This document shows, one piece after another, positions 44,121 through 56,705 of a stretch of 64,000 nucleotides of DNA (position 1 is the first letter of the stretch; every line of letters starts with the position of its first letter). Position numbers and translations under genes: made by a program. Location of the stretch: the NCBI GenBank assembly GCA_015501595.1, contig JADNRX010000176.1, positions 1 through 64,000 of the forward strand, read 5' to 3'. The stretch is from Hymenopellis radicata (Eukaryota; Basidiomycota; Agaricomycetes; Agaricales; Physalacriaceae). The notes under the pieces were generated by a model. That model did no database searches and was not told where the DNA came from. It saw only the letters and a list, made by a program, of their open reading frames with translations.

Positions 44121-44724
44121 CGTGTTAAAAGATAAGCAGACAGGTCGTGTTGGTGGTCAAGAGCAAGCCGTGAGCGGGAAGCAGGGTCATTGCTAAAAGT
44201 ACCGATTATTCTCCCACGATCTACGTCATGGGGAGATCACCAAAACTGCCACCTGCCATCGTCGAGCCCAACGCTGTTATTCGTCTCCTCGTTATCCGCC
44301 ATCTTCGACTGGACGGAGCGTTTCACGTGCGTTTGTATGCCGCTGAATTGACAGGCCGTTCTTCTGGTTTATTGCCTCAGTGAAGTGCACCAGTTCTTTC
44401 AACCATTCCAACGTCCTTCTTTCAAAATATCAGCCATCCGAGGCCTCTTGATACCCGCCTTTTTTAATCAACCTTTAAACGTGGAACCTCCATATAGCGC
44501 TGAACTCCGGTTTGTGGACCCGAGCTCTAGCGTAACAGACTCGGAAGCTGACTACCGATCCAAAGCGCTCTAGATCCACGTCTACCATCTTCGGCAGCTA
44601 GCCCCGCCGAAACTGTGCATCGCTGAGCGCTGAACGTTGACACACCAGGCAAGCAACTTCCGACTATGAATTCCCTTTGCTCGGAGTGCCGTACGACCAT
44701 CGCACTGGGTAGGGGAAGCTACTA
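44121..44724. other. Intergenic region
   Basis: 5' flank of the WD40 gene; no second gene recognised before the promoter module at 44725. Confidence 0.4.
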
Positions 44725-44830
44725 CATTTGGCAGAGGCGTATATAAAGGGCCACACTACCGTGTACACCACTCCCATGCAGGCAATAAGTATCGAAGGGG
44801 GCAGCTGTTATCACCGTCTGATCGCGTGAG
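44725..44830 (+). repeat. Repeated TATA promoter module, copy 1
   Basis: Contains TATATAAAGG (44740-44749), then CCGTGTACACCACTC, GCAGGCAATA and a GCAG...GTTATCA block. Matching modules lie at 47.6, 51.6 and 61.6 kb. It is followed by the LRR-like decayed gene. Confidence 0.75.
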
Positions 44831-45087
44831 GAGCTATGTTGATTGGGATCCCACATAAGATCAGGTACTTTACATGTTGTCAATTCGATACATACTAAAT
44901 AAAAGAAAGGCGGTGTGTCCTCGGGTTGCTTGGTCAGTCGCTGATTTCTTGTGTTCGCGGCATATCACGTCTTTCTGCAGATTGACAAGACAAGCGTCCT
45001 CGCATTTGTGAGAGACTAGGAACTGAACTCCTCCTCCAAGTCAACTCCGACATCCATTACGGCGCGGTTACGAAAATCCAAAACTAG

Positions 45088-46070
45088 ATGAAGGAAGAAG
45101 ACCGGAGCCTCGTTGAGGTTCCAGGCAGGATAGCAGACATGAAGAACTGGCGTGGCCCCTGGTCAGTCGAGTTGAGCAAGCTACAAGGGGACCGCTTTAC
45201 CATTGAGCAGTCGATCGCCGCCCATAACCGCCTCCTTCGCCCAGGTCTCGTTCGCTCGCTCCTGCTGAGCATGATCTCCCCCCAGTACATCCACCCCCAC
45301 GCCGAAGCCGATTTCGATGCCGCTTTTCATTCCGGGCGCACCACCTACAAAACTATGGACAGATATGTTATCCGAGTCGCGCACAATACAGCGCCTCTTA
45401 TTCCGATGTCGATATATCAGCGCTGGCACTAGATAGTAGTCGTACGTGACACGTCCCTCCGGACGATGGTCGCACTCTCCGGGCGAGGGAGGCCAGAACG
45501 CAGAAATCCTGGACACAGAATAACTATGTTTCCTTTGACCTTTCCTCCGCCTGCGGCCTACAAGAAGCAACTCGAAATTCTCCAACAACTTCAAATGGCG
45601 CGAGCCAAATCCCGTCCGCTCTCCATTATCCTCCATCTCTCGTCCCGCCAGTCACTACTAACCTCCAGCGTCTCGTACTTGACATCCCCGCTGACGCAAT
45701 CGAAGAGTGCTCGCGCAGGCGGAAGTGATGGGTCCTCGCAAGAGTTAGAGATTAGGAAGCCCATCGACCTCCACGTCTTCCTCGTCCTTCTGGAAAGTGT
45801 ATCCACTTTGCAAGCGCTCAAAGTGTTCCAGGTCTTGGAGTCCCGTCACGACGAGGGCATAGATAGCCCCGAGATGAATTACTTTGACACACTCTCGACG
45901 CTACACGTCACCTGGGCAGAGTTCCAGCAGAGCGATACCATGTTCAGCTGCATCACGCTCCCCGCCCTCCGCCACTTGAACATATCTTATCCACTCGGAC
46001 TTCCCTTCGCTCGGCACTGCCGCTTCGGTACGTTCATCAACTGTCGCAGTTACCACCTTTCTTGTTTCTA
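45088..46070 (+). pseudogene. Leucine-rich / F-box-like gene, broken
   Basis: One frame from MKEEDRSLVEVPGRIADMKN is interrupted by TAG at about 45430 and continues as RPLSIILHLSS, HVFLVLLESVSTLQALKVFQ, NYFDTLSTLHVTWAEF and ITLPALRHLNISYPL, a leucine-rich pattern usual in basidiomycete F-box proteins. No F-box itself is seen. Because of the stop and missing ends I treat it as decayed; an unrecognised intron could rescue it. Confidence 0.35.
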
Positions 46071-46233
46071 TGGTACAAGACTATACAAAATGTACAGTAA
46101 GCGACATCATACGTCCTCCTCTCATCGTCTGGGCTCCTATCCTAGGTATACCTATACCAATCTATCCCCGCTTGCGCTATGTCAGCGTCGGACACCCTCA
46201 ACGGCCTGTTACCCCAACCCTTCCTCCTGGTCG

Positions 46234-46793
46234 TCAAAAACCAAATGCATCGGACTGATCTGCCTCGGGATCAAAATATTCCATTAAAAATCGCGCAAAC
46301 TCCTCCAACGCGTCTAGAGCCTCATCGTCCGAAGTAGTAGAGGTCGAATTACCAGGGAGCGTCGCCCAGAATTCATATAGAGAGTCCCAGTCGAGGTCCT
46401 CCTCCGCCTCCACAGGTGGCTTCACAACGGCAGACAACGGCGGAAATGGCACCGGATATCTGCACACCAGAGTCCCCGGAAACCGATCCGGATATCTCGC
46501 CCTCCAACACTCAATTATCCCCCACAGCTGAATGAACACCCACTCTGTCTCTTTGCACACTCAAAAATCGGACTCCTCTCTCCCTCTCGAATTGCTTCAT
46601 TGTGTTGAACGAGGCCATGAACGGGAACCGATCCGCGCCGAGGAGGATAGTGATGCTATGCAGACCCTCAAATGTTTTTGTGATAAGCAGCATGCGGTCG
46701 TTTGGGAATAGATGGGGCGTTGTACACGATCCAACGTATCGGAGGACGTCGAACTCGCGGAAGATGCTTGACATGAGATGGTGCGGGAGGTAG
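46234..46793 (-). pseudogene. F-box-protein C-terminus-like fragment
   Basis: The frame FREFDVLRYVGS ... LITKTFEGLHSITILLGADR ... KQFERERGVRF shifts by one base at about 46560 and continues CKETEWVFIQLWGIIECW to an acidic end (DALEEFARFLMEYFDPEAD). The pattern resembles C-termini of F-box/LRR proteins, but the assignment is weak. Confidence 0.3.
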
Positions 46794-47364
46794 GGGTGGT
46801 GCTGGATAGGTTGGGGCCGTCGGGGGCCGCCGCTTCGAACGCTGTGGATGGATAAGTAGCCAGAAGTATGAAGAAGAGTTTATGCCTACGATATTCCTTG
46901 GTTGGTGTATGGCACAGATTGTCCGACATCAACCTCCATATTATCGGGCGGATGACAGATGTACTTTCTGGCAGTGAATGTTATGTCGCGACGAGGGGAA
47001 TGTGATGGAAGGGAGCAGAAAAGATAACAATGGGCCTCGCTTGGCCATCCCAAAAGACAAAGGCAGGTACCGTGACTTTCTTGCACGAGTTCCTACATTT
47101 GGTTGTCGCGTCCCTTGCAATGGTCCGGGCGCGCGCGCCTTTCGACGTGTTCTCTTTCAGAGGTTTAAATTTGAAATGATACAATCAGAGAAAGGTTACT
47201 ATGTAGTACGACGTACTAGCACGAGATATCAGCGTGGAATCAACTTCGTTGGTCATGTCTCTGTTGGAGTCCCAGCAGCGCGACTTCGAATATGCTCCTC
47301 GAACCATCAGATTTCGAATTTGAGTCCCTAAAGCGCGAAGGCCTTTCGCATCCTGGAGCCAATC

Positions 47365-47655
47365 GTGTCGTGGTTTCAATCTACTGTAGAATTTCAGTAT
47401 CTGACGAAATGTTAATACATCACCCACCGTAAGTGGCACTCGAAGGTGCGCCCGCAGCTGTGAGCAAAGATTTATCATGTCCTGAAAGGTAAGAGTGTCG
47501 CGGTCCTCTAGAAGGCTTGTCACAAGACGACATTTCGCTGCCAAAGTTGCGATGGTGGGGCCTTCAATTTGTTAGAGTCCGAGTGGCACCTAATTTTGGC
47601 GGTGGCGTATTTAACGGGCCACACCACCGTGTACACCACTCCGCATGCAGGCAAT
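47365..47655 (+). repeat. Repeated module, copy 2
   Basis: Direct repeat with 51435-51680. Its minus strand encodes a short conserved frame (TFRQILKFYSRLKPRHDWL). Its right half has the TATTTAA/GTGTACACCAC promoter-like block at about 47605-47650, upstream of the plus-strand DUF6535 copy. Confidence 0.75.
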
Positions 47656-47939
47656 ATCGAACGGGGCAGTCGTTATCAACATCTGATTGCTGAGCTATGA
47701 TGAGGATCAGTGTTGATTGCAAAGGACACCGTGGGAAGAAAATACTCCCTCCTCCTGCTATATTGCAATACGGCTTGCCGACTTCACCCAGAACGGTGAA
47801 TCTGCCTTGCACTGCTGTGCAGCATGTGTACCAATATCACCTTGGTTAACTTCAGCCTTGGCTGAACAACGGGTCCCAAAAAGTACTTCCTTGTGCCACT
47901 TACGGTAAATAAGACCGAAGGCACTGAACACTTTATACA

Positions 47940-48011
47940 ATGGTCGACAGGCTTTTCTCGGTGTGTTTGTTCTCCATATGTACCGCCTTGAAGTGTATAC
48001 TTATTCAGTAG
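47940..48011 (+). other. Upstream ORF, 23 codons
   Basis: ATG to TAG frame MVDRLFSVCLFSICTALK... about 100 bp before the DUF6535 ATG at 48112, preceded by TTTATACA. The mirrored copy at 61221-61292 differs by one residue. Confidence 0.35.
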
Positions 48012-48111
48012 CAGGAAGAAGGAGCTCCATAGCCGTAATGATCGTGATGATCACAGGGACCGTGGCACTCTTTTAAACCGTGCTGCTTCACTCGGGTTCC
48101 TAATCTTGATC

Positions 48112-51100
48112 ATGTCTTCTACACCCCATGCGCCACGCCTGAACGAGCATCGTCCACCCGACATAGCTGTACCTCACCCAGGCGCATGGCCGCCCGATCC
48201 ACAAACGCTTTACCGCAGCTGCCGCCGAAGGGTTTCAGGAAGCCCATACGCCCAACGCGGATACACAAGTACTGCGACACGAGCACACCATGGACGAGGA
48301 AACCGATGTTCAAGTTGTTCCTTGTCCTCGGCACGTTGGAAAGAAGAGTCGCCCTTTCTTTAGGGTTCAGAAACACGCCAATGCTACGCGATCGCGTCAA
48401 GGTAAGCATTCGCGCTTATTCTGCTGAAATCATGAGATTGATTCAAGATAGTTAACGACCCTTTCAACTACGAGCACAAGTACGCAGAGGATCCTCCGTA
48501 TCAGGAAATGGGTCCGTACGCTAGGTTGTGGAAGGCGTTCTTGGAAGAGAGCGCGAAAGTAGACGCTGACAAGGTCGCTGACTGGACGGACGCCCTTGAT
48601 ATCCTGCTTGTTTTTGTGAGTCGTTTGATGCTCTGTCTATGCATCGCCTGATATGATTCCAAGGCCGGATTGTTCTCTGCCGTCGTCTCCACATTCCTTA
48701 CCCAGACTTTCCAGAAGCTTGAGGTCGACCCCAACGACATTGCTGTATCCCTCCTTTATGAGCTGTGCGACCTCGTCCGTGCTCTCAACAATAATCAGTC
48801 CACCGATATCATCCCGCGTTTCAAAGGCTCCCCTGCATCTATTTTCCGTCCTACCAGAACAGCAACTTGGGTCAACGGCCTCTGGTTCGTGAGCTTGGCT
48901 ATCAGTCTCACGACCGCGCTCGTCGCTGTCGTCACGAAGCAGTGGATTCACCAATACGTGGCCTCAGTCAATCTGGGCACACCTCGCGAGCGTTGTCGCA
49001 TCCGCCAGTTTCGATACATGAACTTGCAGACATGGCAGGTTCCTCTTATAATTGGCCTCCTCCCAGTGCTCATGCACGCTGCGCTTGGACTCTTCTTGCG
49101 GGCCTTGTTACTTTGGTCTTATCGTTGCATACGGGAATCGGTATTGCGACATCGTGTATCGTCGGCATAGCATTGGCCACATACACTATCACAAACATCC
49201 TCCCTGTATACAACGCTGCTTGTCCATACAAGACTCCATTAACACAATACTCGTTTCCTATGCTCCGTCGAATTGCCCAACAGAACTTTACTTCTATACT
49301 GCATCCATTGTTGAAGCTCTCCGGTCTTTCTGTCTCATCGAGCGTATCAACTCTGGAGAGGAAACATCCTTCCTCGCTCGATGAGGCCGAGAAGAAACTT
49401 GTTGAGCAGCGTACTCAAGACATCGACGTCAACGCGGCTGCATGGCTGTATGGTATCTCATCCAATACCTCCGTTCAAACACTGGTGCTACAAGCACTCA
49501 GTAATATTCCTCTCCAAAGCGTTCGAGCGATCAAAGAGGCACTTCGTGCTCATAATATCGACGCCGCTATCAACTCTGCGCTGCAGACCTCGCAGTATTC
49601 CGAGTACAGCCAGCGCTTCGCGTATGAGCGTCTCGTGAAAGCCCTACTTCGTCTCTACCCCGAGAAATTCATTAGCCGGAATCCCCCCACGTTCCAGCAA
49701 GACCGCGACTTCATACCCATCCTTCTGAACATCTGTGAACCAGGACGGTCTCTCGCATGCCAATTCCTCCAGAAGGAGCTCGTCAACCCGTCTGCAAAGT
49801 TTGACGTCGTCGTCTGGGCCCAACTCCTTCGTAATGCACTAGGGGCTGGTACAGATTGGTTGGAGATTGAAACAGAGGGTTCTCTTGTGTGGCTGTCTTT
49901 CATCAATCTGCTCCTGCAGCCCGATACTTACTCTGCTGGGATGAAACGTCGCAGCTTCCTCTGTGAATTGCCGCTCTGTATGATGACACGTTACACACCT
50001 GGTGTCCAAGATTATAGCGGCCTCTCTCTGAAACTCGTGGACACTCGCGATTCAGCTCAGAGCACGACACCTATGCGACTTGAGGACGCAATCATAAACT
50101 TTATGTGCCCATCTCTTTCCGAACTGATGTACTATGTGAGATATCATAAGTACGATCAAGGAGCGTCTGAGTTGTTATCGCATCGTCGGGCATTCAGTGG
50201 AAATGAATCGCCCATGGTGGATATCCCCAGTGATACTCGATTGCGCCTTGCTCTTATCCAGACCCCTCACATCCAGCAGACAAGTTTCTCAACGCCAGAA
50301 GAACCCAGGTATGCAGATGCCTCTATCGTAGGACATGTTATTACCTGCATTCGGCAGAGTGTCGGTGTCGACGATGTCGATGGTGTGCACCTTCAGAGTC
50401 ATACCGACGTCCTTCAAGCCACTTTCTTCGCTTTGAAGAGCGTTATCAGCTCTGACGCTTTCGAAATGAATGGGTCACTGTCTTTGCGTGATCAGGCAAG
50501 GCTCTTGCAGGCCTTCTTCCGAACAGTCACCCATAACCCAGAGCTTCGTGGACCCTACCATGCCTGGATGTCTGAAACGATCGCCGCCACAGTGATTTAC
50601 GTTACATTCAACGACGATTCGTGCCTCGCTAGGAACCCCTCCTTGCCGGCGGACATACTGGAAGCGGCAGTGCTTATGAAGTGTGGCATACTTCTGCCAA
50701 AGCTCTACGTGCAGCTTTGTCAGCGGGAATGGCTTGACGTTGCATGTGCAGTCCGGTTTCATCGAGACGGACAGCACAGCAGCTCACGTCAAGACGAGTT
50801 ATTCTATCATTTCATGGCTGCTGCCTTCGTCAAGGGCCTAGGCACTTTACGAGAAGATTGCGCCGCCGATTATCTTTTACTGGAACCGTATATTCAGTCC
50901 TCCTCAAACGTTCTAGCACTTGGGAAACTCTTGCTTCTGTCGGACATCGAAAGGCGCAGAGAGCTAGAGCACCTGGCTTCCTTCCTTGATACAGACTCTT
51001 GGACGTCGTGTCTGAGCAGTCTTCGACTACTCCTCCACTCTGAAAATCTCAAAGAGGTATACGAGGAACAGTCACGCCACCGTACTCACCCACATCGCGA

Positions 51101-51270
51101 GGATGTCAAGCTCACATATGACTCCTTTGAAGCCCTGGATACAGCTCTATTACAGGTAGCGCGGAAGATAAGCTGTGGCGTTCAGATCGCCGCCCAACCA
51201 AACCATGATGGCCTCAAAGCGTGTCGTACGGTACGGGTATGTTTCCCTCTTTATTCTGTTCACGACGGAT
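48112..51270 (+). pseudogene. DUF6535 membrane protein, plus-strand copy, frameshifted
   Basis: Starts MSSTPHAPRLNEHRPPDIAV. Near 48210-48235 it lacks CC and gains CGC relative to the intact copy, so exon 1 goes out of frame; further small indels follow. Exon 2 keeps VNDPFNYEHKYAEDPPYQEM ... DWTDALD, and exon 3 begins LFSAVVSTFLTQTFQKLEVD. At about 49096 one T of CTTCTTTGCGG is missing, shifting the frame inside the third membrane segment. The remaining ~700 codons then read in the new frame almost to the normal end. The intact paralogue is 57936-61115. Confidence 0.8.
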
Positions 51271-51434
51271 AAGTAGTGATCATTTCCTAGACATCTACTC
51301 CCTCCAGGACATTTTGGCACCGCTTCGTTGGATCAAATTCGAGGCCCGTTGTAGACACCGACTCGAAGACGAAAGAGACTGTCTAACTGTTTTAAGAGTA
51401 ATGATATCCTCGGCGGGAGCCATTCATGTGGTGG

Positions 51435-51680
51435 TTTCAATCTACTGTAGAATTTCAATATCTGACGAAACGTTGATGTATCACCCACCATAAGTGCCAC
51501 TCGAAAGGTGCGCCCGAAACGGTGCCCCAAAGTTTACCATTTTCAGAGTGGTAAGAGCGTCGCCGCGTCGGGGTTCTCTAGAAGGCCTGTCAGAGAGTCC
51601 TAGGGGACCTGGTAATTTTGGTGGTGGCATATTTAAAGGCCCACACCACCGTGTACAGCACTGCATGCAGGCAATACCGC
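51435..51680 (+). repeat. Repeated module, copy 3
   Basis: Direct repeat of 47365-47655 placed just beyond the DUF6535 plus copy. It includes the minus-strand frame (FRQILKFYSRLKPPHEWL) and a TATTTAAAGG/GTGTACAG promoter block at about 51627-51660, with no gene after it. Confidence 0.75.
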
Positions 51681-52087
51681 GTCAGGAGCAGGACTCCGTA
51701 ATCTGGCCAAAGTGATTGCGATCGCTTCTCGAACCCCACACCTGTCTTGAATGTGAACGGACAGAAGTGAAATTTGAAACCAAAGATACGTTGTATTCAT
51801 GAAATATTGCGCCACACATGGAATCACGTCTCATATTTGTTTGTCGGAGATTGAAACACGGATCAATGCCCTGTCGTTGACTGAACCGCGATCATGATTG
51901 TTGAATAAAACAGCAGAACAACCGGAGTGAACAACAGTGAAATAATAGTTATTGTTCGAGGATCTCTTACATTCGGGATCGAATCTGTGAACACACATAC
52001 GTGGAACCAGCCCTTTCCACCAGCTCCGCCGCCCGCCTTTCCTTCTGCAGATACGCTTGACAGCAGGTGGGATGCATACTTGATTCC
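51681..52087. other. Intergenic region
   Basis: Between the orphan promoter module and the 3' end of the adenylyltransferase gene; no gene seen. Confidence 0.45.
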
Positions 52088-53199
52088 CTAACTAGAGATC
52101 TGCTTCTGGTTTACAATCCACTCCCGAATAAACGTGCTGCTGATCTTGGTGTCCTTGATCATTTGTAGATCACTCGGGTCGAGCTTGCTGGAGTCGTGCG
52201 AGATGACATCGATGACAAAGGGTTTTAGGGCGGGGAGAGAGTGTGCCTCGCGATGAGAAGCGACTGTCGCGTTTGTGAGAAGACCCTGAGGAGAATGAGA
52301 CGAAGTACTCACTAGCATGAGCCCCAGAGAGTGTCTCATGACTGACGACGAGAGCCTGGATGTTAGGATCCGAGCCGGTTGGGCCATACACGTCGTTGAT
52401 GGAGACGACATCATACGCCAGTCCCGGGACGAAAAGTTCCATAAACCGGCGAACATGGTACTTGCGGGTCGTGATGTCTTCTAGAACATCTTTGTTCGAC
52501 TTGTTCTTGAGAAGCGCATCGTCTACGCACCGATTAAGATACGATGTTTGCTTTCTAGCCGTGCTCACCTGTAACACCTACAATAATCTTCTGCCCCGTT
52601 ATCCACAGCGCCATGCTCAGTAGGATCTTGTGACCGGCATGAAGATGGTCAAATGTCCCGCCAAGCGCAACAACAGGATACAGAGTCGGCTTTGTGCCTT
52701 CAGTTGGTGAGCTTGGTTCTATGCCTACAGCGACGTCTTCGTCACGCTGGACATAAGTCTGCCTCACAGTGGCCAGTGAGAGAGGTAATTCGGCAGCAAT
52801 GGCATCTGACACAAGAACAAGATTAGCGTGCATTTGAGCTATTTCAGATCCCATACCTCCTCTAACTCTGAACACCTTGTCAACACCGTCTTCAATCTCT
52901 GGCACGCTTGCATGCATTCCCCGCAATACAACATCGACATTGAGCAAGATTTTCCCCAGGTCCTGCGCTACTTTGGTGGCTTGCACGTACACAAAAGAGA
53001 GCAAGTCGTGCACATCGTCCCAGCGGGAGCCGCGGTCGTTGAACAGGCGGGAGAAGAGTACAATCACGAGCCGGTTCTGGGCCTCTGTCGCGGCAGCTAT
53101 GATGGCCGGAGCTAAGAAATGTGGTGAAGAGAGAGTCGGCACCGTGGCTAGTAACAGAGCCGTCCTGACAGAGCGACCGTCTGGGAAAGGACTGCACAT
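52088..53199 (-). CDS. cab4: Phosphopantetheine adenylyltransferase
   Basis: Four exons (53199-52857, 52805-52569, 52522-52313, 52263-52088) join in frame to 321 residues, close to fungal Cab4-type proteins. The nucleotidyltransferase motif VALGGTFDHLHAGHKILLSM contains the T/HxGH-type ATP-binding signature (GTFDHLHAGH). It is followed by IIVGVTDDALLKNK, RFMELFVPGLAYDVVSINDVYGPTGSDP, ALVVSHETLSGA and, near the end, DTKISSTFIREW, the ISSTxIR signature. The enzyme converts 4'-phosphopantetheine and ATP to dephospho-CoA, the penultimate step of CoA synthesis. The N-terminal ~150 residues are less conserved, as in fungi. It is intact, sits between the two DUF6535 arms and anchors the region as core genome. 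Confidence 0.9.
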
Positions 53200-54692
53200 C
53201 GTAGACCAGAGACAAGTCGAAATGTTGGGGATGATGATGGAGAATGCATATGCTGTGACGCGATTTTCAGGGTCAGTTGACCTGGATCCCTAGATAAGAT
53301 TAGATTAGGATCCAGAAAACTCAGGTGGCGTAGTGGGGAAATACCTTAGAAGTCGGAGCATGAAAGTACTTGTACGGGTTCCCGTGAAATGTCCAGCTTT
53401 GGTGGGACGTCTACTCGCGTGGTGGTTCAAGTTTGTCGGTGCCCACGATCAGTTGAATCCAGCACTTGAATCCTCTGCCAACCTCGGAGGGAAAAGACTT
53501 ATGAGTCAGATAAGCAGAACCATCGTCTTTTACATCACGGGTGCGTGAAATGACATAAAACTGTCGGCGGGCATCAGTGGGGGTCACTCGGTGTGATAGA
53601 AATAGAAAACTGTTGACCTTTGCTCGAGCATACCAGGCCGTGGAGGAAGTGACATGAAACACGATTCGGTGTTTGGTCGACGCGAAACGCTTTCAGGAAT
53701 CTCGTGTTGATGTACTTGTCATTGGAAACGGCTGTCGAGTGTCCGGGACGGTTAAGAAAAGTATCGGCAACCAGTCAGGATCACATTGGGGACGGCTGTC
53801 GAAAAGGTGCTAGGGTATCGTGCGCAGTCTACTTTGAACGTCGTCGTGTAGGGCAGACCAAGGCCCTAGAAAGATCAGCATTTGCGAATCATGCCAGGCC
53901 CCAGGGTTAGGGTTTCCAAAACAGGACGCGTATGCCGCCGGCAGACAAATTAACCGGTTACTTCTTGCTCTCATGTTCTCCTCGTCGATTCGCGGAGCAC
54001 ACAGCTGATCCTTCGGGGGGCTGTGCTTCTCCTTGACAAGTGAAAATCTTCTAAGTCTCAGGGGGGAGAGTTGCTGCATACCTCTGCATACGAGCAGACA
54101 TGACCCAGCAGTACGCCCCCACCTTTTTCTCGTCCAGGGACATGCTTACATTTGTTAGTGCCTTATCTTTCATTCCGTACTGCTTTGTACTGCAAGAAGT
54201 AAGTACAAGAGGACACCTTACCTTCGCGCCACATGACCAGGTCTACCGGACTCCAAAATAAGACTCAGGCGCAGGACTGATCGTGTAGGTTCGAAAGCTC
54301 TGAATCATTATTTCTTTTTCGAATAGAGGCGCACTGCCGTTGTGCCCGAGTGCATGCAGAACGGCTCCGAGGGTACGTTGAAGATATTGTATGTCTTCTG
54401 GCATATGATAGTTAGCGTGGATTGACGTGGCGATGATCCTGTACGCCGTGAAGGGAATGTTCACGTATAGAGATTTTGCTGCTCAGGCCCGTAGCTTCCA
54501 CGCTGTCGTCCCATGGGGAACTGGCTACCTGCGACCTTCTGGCAATGAGTGCACGTGATCGAACAACATTTCTTTGTTGGCGGTCTTTCTCTCTCTTCCA
54601 TTCACTACCGCACACGGCTTCGACAGTCGCTATTTCACTTTTTTCTCTTGGCTCCCTGTTTCCGTTATCCTCATTATATATCTCTCATTTCT
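53200..54692. other. Long region without a convincing gene
   Basis: Two short frames are worth noting: plus 54100-54261 (starts MTQQYAPTFFSSRDM) and minus 54243-54464 (starts MNIPFTAYRIIATSIH). Neither has a domain or splice support. No repeat shared with the rest of the window was found. Confidence 0.4.
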
Positions 54693-56407
54693 ATGTATTC
54701 CAACAAACGTCCAAGAACGCGCGCCGCTCGATTTCCTTTGTCCGAAACCAAGGTGGCGGAACGAGTTGGGAATATCCATAAAGTCCTGTATGTACGACGT
54801 GCGTGTCTTTCGTTTTAACGTGTATATTTACTCATTGCGAATTTAGGCTGCTGGTTCACACGCCGTATAAATGGAATGGACACGATGAATGGAAACTACA
54901 TCGATTTTCAACAAGACTCGAATTAGTCGAATCCTATGTTAACTGATTTCACGGCAGTACGTGGCTCTCTTACTCCTGCATGCAGTCGCTGATTAACTGA
55001 CCTAGTCCCCATCTACTTATCTCAGATCTGGCTATGTCGACTGGAATCAGAATTATAATCATCGCGATACGTCACTTGGAACGCCACTCGTTAACGTGGA
55101 TCTGTACGCCCAACCTCGCTATTCTTCCACCAAATTTCAGCCTAGTCTATATCCCTACCCGCTGGTCGCGTCTGTATCCCAACAACCCCAAGTAACGACC
55201 TCCGTGCCCTCGCTTTAAAATGGTGTTCGTCGCTCCCAAGAATCCGCTCATTACCCAACTCCGCATGCACCGCACCGACATCTCTCTATACCACAGTTCA
55301 ACACTGGATGCCCGACCCAGATGCAAATGATGCCCTTGCATCTGCAGAGCTCGATGAGTAATGAGCGTCCACCTCAGATGGTCATCAACCACTACGGCCA
55401 TGTCCGCCCACCTCCCATCTCTTCACCACCCATACCACAATTCCCGGGTTCTGCCCGACGACAAGGTCAACATCATTCGTCGCCCACCACTTAACAACAA
55501 CAACAACAACTTCCCGGACAAACTGGGTGCCACCGTCACTGCTTATGCATGCAGCTCCATACGGCCCAGCACCAACACTTGTTGCACAGCGTCCGCCAGC
55601 GGAGATCATCCATTCAGAGTCGACGAAGAGGCAAGGAATTACTTGGATGAACTCCAGCTCTATTGACGTTGACGACATTCCGACTGCGCCGTCGGGGAAG
55701 TTGAGCCCAGCAAAACGACGTGTTACACCGATCTATGCTGTGTCTGAGCATTATGCCAAACAACTCGCCGATTTGAGCAAGAAGGCGGAGACGGATTTGG
55801 GGAAACGTATGAAGGACGATGTTCCGGAGCGGAATGTCAAGCCTAAGAAGAGTCCAGAGCTGAACCAAGGACCCGCAGTACGTGCTTACCTTCATCCGCT
55901 CGCAATTTCTCATAATCATCGCTAATTCACAGTCGGACGTCGCCAGACTCGGCAAGGACATCTACTCTACTTGTTCTTCGTGAAATAACTCAATTTGCCG
56001 TAGACTTCACGGACATCGGAATAGACGAAAATAGTCCTTCATTGGATCAAGCTGCCTTGTCGGCCCAACGTTCTGGACGAATACTACAAGTCCGGATCCC
56101 ATGTACGATGTCCCGCGTATATGACGCTACAGAGCAGATACCATCTCTTGTACCCTCAGCTGCCCTTCACGCATGGAAACCGATGTTCGAAACGGTCACG
56201 CCATTGCCCATTCAGCAAGAACCGCAGGTGGTTCGAGTGTCGATTCAGCGCACAATACATGCTTGTCTCATTCAGCGCGCTGTGGAGCTTGCGCCCACCG
56301 GGCAAGGAAGCGGGTTTTCTGGCGACGATGCCACCAGTGTCGATGACTTTGATGATGAAGGATATGATGGGCTTTTCGGTGGTGATGCTTCGTCTGCAAG
56401 GTGCTGA
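54693..56407 (+). pseudogene. Pro/Gln-rich protein gene, probably decayed
   Basis: Starts MYSNKRPRTRAARFPLSETK with a plausible intron at 54787-54847. A Gln/Pro/His-rich frame from about 55020 (DWNQNYNHRDTSLGT) is cut by TAA at about 55217 and again immediately before a CAA repeat at 55497-55511. The frame then shifts to PPSLLMHAAPYGPAP ... IDVDDIPTAPSGKLSPAKRR, an intron, and a final segment (LREITQFAVDFTDIGIDENS to the acidic DDATSVDDFDDEGYDGLFGG). Composition is like the Pro-rich gene at 5552 but no alignable domain is shared. Undetected introns cannot be excluded. Confidence 0.45.
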
Positions 56408-56705
56408 CGAGGGAAGAGCTATTCGGCATGGTGATGGACCCCTGAAGGGTGTCAATATGAATAATCAGGTCGATTTCGAGTTCATGCTTCGGTGACTGGC
56501 ACAAACGTATGCTACTATAACTTTCTTTTACAATCAAACGATTATGTTAAGGGATATTATGACGAGATATGGCATGTCTCGTTGTTCTACGCATCTAGAT
56601 CTAATTATGTATGATACAGTCCGTGAGAGAGGCCTTGATTACATGAAGTGCCGTTGTGTACAAAACAATAGAGCTACCTGCGCTCTTTCATGAACCTGAT
56701 GAATA

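Larger units (their letters stand above)
47450..51405 (+). repeat. DUF6535 inverted duplication, left arm
   Basis: Closely matches the reverse complement of 57805-61760, including promoter, leader, exons and introns. The two arms are separated by about 6.4 kb that contains the phosphopantetheine adenylyltransferase gene. Confidence 0.9.
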
